Below, one piece after another: positions 5,548-6,635 of a stretch of DNA of 6,635 nucleotides; positions within the stretch are counted from its first letter, which is position 1, and the number at the start of each line of letters is the position of its first letter. The notes under the pieces were generated by a model. It was not told the origin of the DNA and searched no databases. It was given only the letters and a program-made list of their open reading frames with translations. The DNA is taken from contig JAYFRE010000159.1 in the NCBI GenBank assembly GCA_034926235.1, forward strand, positions 1 through 6,635, in the 5' to 3' direction. The translations under genes and the position numbers were made by a program. This DNA comes from JAYFRE01 sp034926235 (GTDB lineage: Bacteria; Pseudomonadota; Alphaproteobacteria; Rhodospirillales; Magnetospirillaceae).

Positions 5548-5561
5548 TGCCGAAAATAGTG
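5539..5561. repeat. 23-bp hyphenated palindrome over the IclR promoter -10 box
   Basis: CACTATTTT (5539-5547) and AAAATAGTG (5553-5561) are perfect inverse copies around TGCCG. It covers the candidate -10 box and start point. It could be a second regulator's operator or an RNA hairpin at the 5' end of the regulator transcript. Confidence 0.6.
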
Positions 5562-5592
5562 AAGCAAGATCAATATTCTGTGCGCAATAATA

Positions 5593-5603
5593 CCATATTA
5601 TGG
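5593..5603 (+). promoter_or_regulatory. Operator-like motif copy 4 (CCATATTATGG) overlapping the IclR start
   Basis: This perfect copy of the motif includes the first ATG of the regulator (5600-5602) and is 88 bp from copy 3. A protein bound here would block transcription of the regulator, which fits autorepression. Confidence 0.6.
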
Positions 5604-6457
5604 ACATTAAAATGATACTCGAAGCTGACGATGGCAACCTTTTCGGCACCCAGAGCGTTGAGCGATCGATAGCTCTGCTGATCGTCGTCGCCAAAGGTGG
5701 TTCTGCGGGGGTAAGCCTCAGCGAAGTTGTAACGGCCACTGCGCTTAAACAACCTACTGTGCGGCGGCTGCTGATGGCCCTAATACGCGGTGGCCTTCTA
5801 GAACAAGACGAAGATTCTCGGCGCTATTTTCTTGGCCCAGAATGCTATGTGCTCGGCATTATTGCAGCCGAGCGGTACGGCATTCATCGGTTGGCAATGG
5901 ACTCCGTGCGGCGTCTCGCTCAAAAGTCGGAAGATTCGGTACACCTTATCGTCCGCAATGGCTTATATGGCGTCTGCCTGGAACGCCACGAGGGAAGCTT
6001 CCCAATTCGTTCATATGTTTTAGCGGTTGGAGACCGTCTTCCCCTCCCGGTTGACGCAGGGTCACTGGCAATATTCGCCTGCCTTTCCGACGCGGAGATC
6101 GAGACGATTATCCGCCTGAACGGCCAGTCCTATGCCCAAAGATACCCATTGTTCACGCCGGCAAAAATTCACGAACTCGTCGCCGACGCCCGCCAGAACG
6201 GTTACGCCGTCAACCATGGTCTGGTGTTTGAAGGATCGTGGGGAGTCGGTGTTGTTATCCGAGACCCGCAGGGTAACCCCGTCGCGGCTCTGTCAATCGC
6301 GGCGATCAAGAGCCGTATGTCCCCTGCGCGGCAGGCGAGCCTCGCGGCGGCGATGAAGGATGAGGCGCAGCTCATCGAGACTCGCATCGCCGAAATGCGC
6401 GCACTCAGCGCTACGGCCACTAAGCCTCGAAGAAAAAATGTTAATAGAAAAGTGTGA
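5600..6457 (+). CDS. IclR-family transcriptional regulator
   Basis: This 285-residue protein has the two-part IclR layout. A winged helix-turn-helix spans about 17-80 (TQSVERSIALL, then VSLSEVVTATALKQPTVRRL with the recognition helix, then GGLLEQDEDSRRYFLG as the wing). An effector-binding domain spans about 95-265, with DSVHLIVRNGLYGVCLERHE, GDRLPLPVDAGSLAIFACL, and the family signature GYAVNHGLVFEGSWGVGVVI (201-220) followed by RDPQGNPVAALSIAA. IclR proteins bind short palindromes as dimers or tetramers and respond to small aromatic or organic acids. It is divergent from the dehydrogenase operon, so it is the likely local regulator. Start choice is uncertain: ATG at 5600 lies inside motif copy 4 and ATG at 5612 is an alternative; neither has a clear Shine-Dalgarno. 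The C-terminal tail (TKPRRKNVNRKV) is unusually basic. Confidence 0.9.
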   Translation: MDIKMILEADDGNLFGTQSVERSIALLIVVAKGGSAGVSLSEVVTATALKQPTVRRLLMALIRGGLLEQDEDSRRYFLGPECYVLGIIAAERYGIHRLAMDSVRRLAQKSEDSVHLIVRNGLYGVCLERHEGSFPIRSYVLAVGDRLPLPVDAGSLAIFACLSDAEIETIIRLNGQSYAQRYPLFTPAKIHELVADARQNGYAVNHGLVFEGSWGVGVVIRDPQGNPVAALSIAAIKSRMSPARQASLAAAMKDEAQLIETRIAEMRALSATATKPRRKNVNRKV

Positions 6458-6499
6458 GGATAGCGATCCCAGCTTCGATAGCCCGTCCTGGACAGCTAG

Positions 6500-6635
6500 G
6501 TCCTGTTGACAAAGGGGATTCCCAAATTCGCCCGGACGTGATTCAACACTGGTCTTTGCGGAGACCATTGGCATGCGTGGCGACCTGACGGACGAGGAAT
6601 GGGGGATCATCGGGGAGTTGTTGCCCGCCGAACGT
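6500..6635 (+). mobile_element. Left end of an IS5-family insertion sequence (runs off right edge)
   Basis: The terminal repeat appears to start at GGTCCTGTTGACAAAGGGG (6500-6518), preceded by CTA, a TA/TNA-type target. A transposase start follows 73 bases inside, as is usual for the family. The same terminal sequence, somewhat diverged and in opposite orientation, ends the IS remnant at 790. The rest of the element lies outside the window. Confidence 0.65.
6573..6635 (+). CDS. IS5-family transposase, N-terminal part
   Basis: The 21 residues visible, MRGDLTDEEWGIIGELLPAE and then R, match the start of IS5-family (IS427/IS402-like) transposases, whose N-terminal DUF4096-type domain opens with LTDEEWxxIxPLLP. 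In many of these elements the transposase is made from two overlapping frames, and this would be the first. GGAG at 6560-6563 lies 9 bases before the ATG. The gene follows the IclR gene after about 115 bases and is not functionally linked to it. Whether the element is intact cannot be judged from the part present. Confidence 0.75.
   Translation, partial: MRGDLTDEEWGIIGELLPAER

Noticed and set aside
1..6635. CRISPR array, tRNA, rRNA or toxin-antitoxin locus
   Set aside because: No regularly spaced direct repeats, cloverleaf sequences or paired small genes were seen on either strand.

Overview
The window looks like accessory DNA from a Gram-negative, moderately GC-rich bacterium, most likely an alphaproteobacterium and perhaps a sphingomonad. 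That placement rests on the insertion-sequence types, the codon use and a split 2-oxoacid dehydrogenase operon; it is an inference, since no ribosomal or other marker gene is present.

Layout. (1) 1-342, minus: 5' end of a secreted HAD-type phosphatase, cut by the window edge. (2) About 519-790: decayed internal-deletion remnant of an IS5-family insertion sequence. (3) 811-4737, minus: a five-gene operon, transcribed right to left. Its order is a short lipoate-less E2 acyltransferase, a free-standing 79-residue lipoyl domain protein, E1 alpha, E1 beta, and a tandem PPC/DUF296 protein. (4) 4738-5599: a long divergent control region. It holds four copies of a near-palindromic CCATATTRTGG motif, two candidate promoters, a leader hairpin with a possible 13-residue leader peptide, and a frameshifted C-terminal scrap of an IS481-type transposase. 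(5) 5600-6457, plus: an IclR-family regulator. (6) From about 6500, plus: the left end of another IS5-family element, running off the window.

How it fits together. The operon supplies E1 (alpha plus beta, thiamine diphosphate-dependent), a lipoyl carrier and an acyltransferase, so it should oxidatively cleave a 2-oxoacid or acetoin-like substrate to an acyl-CoA. The substrate is not visible. No E3 (dihydrolipoyl dehydrogenase) gene is present, so E3 must come from elsewhere. The IclR protein is the obvious local regulator. Each of the two divergent promoters sits between a pair of the repeated motif, with the pairs spaced 87 and 88 bp, which suggests joint control of the operon and of the regulator. 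The whole unit lies between IS5-like ends of similar sequence, which suggests acquisition as a mobile catabolic cassette.

The most unusual points are the E2 split into two genes, the PPC/DUF296 protein (enzymatic role unknown) as last gene of the operon with a decayed second domain, a perfect 15-bp inverted repeat at that decayed site, and the paired operator layout.
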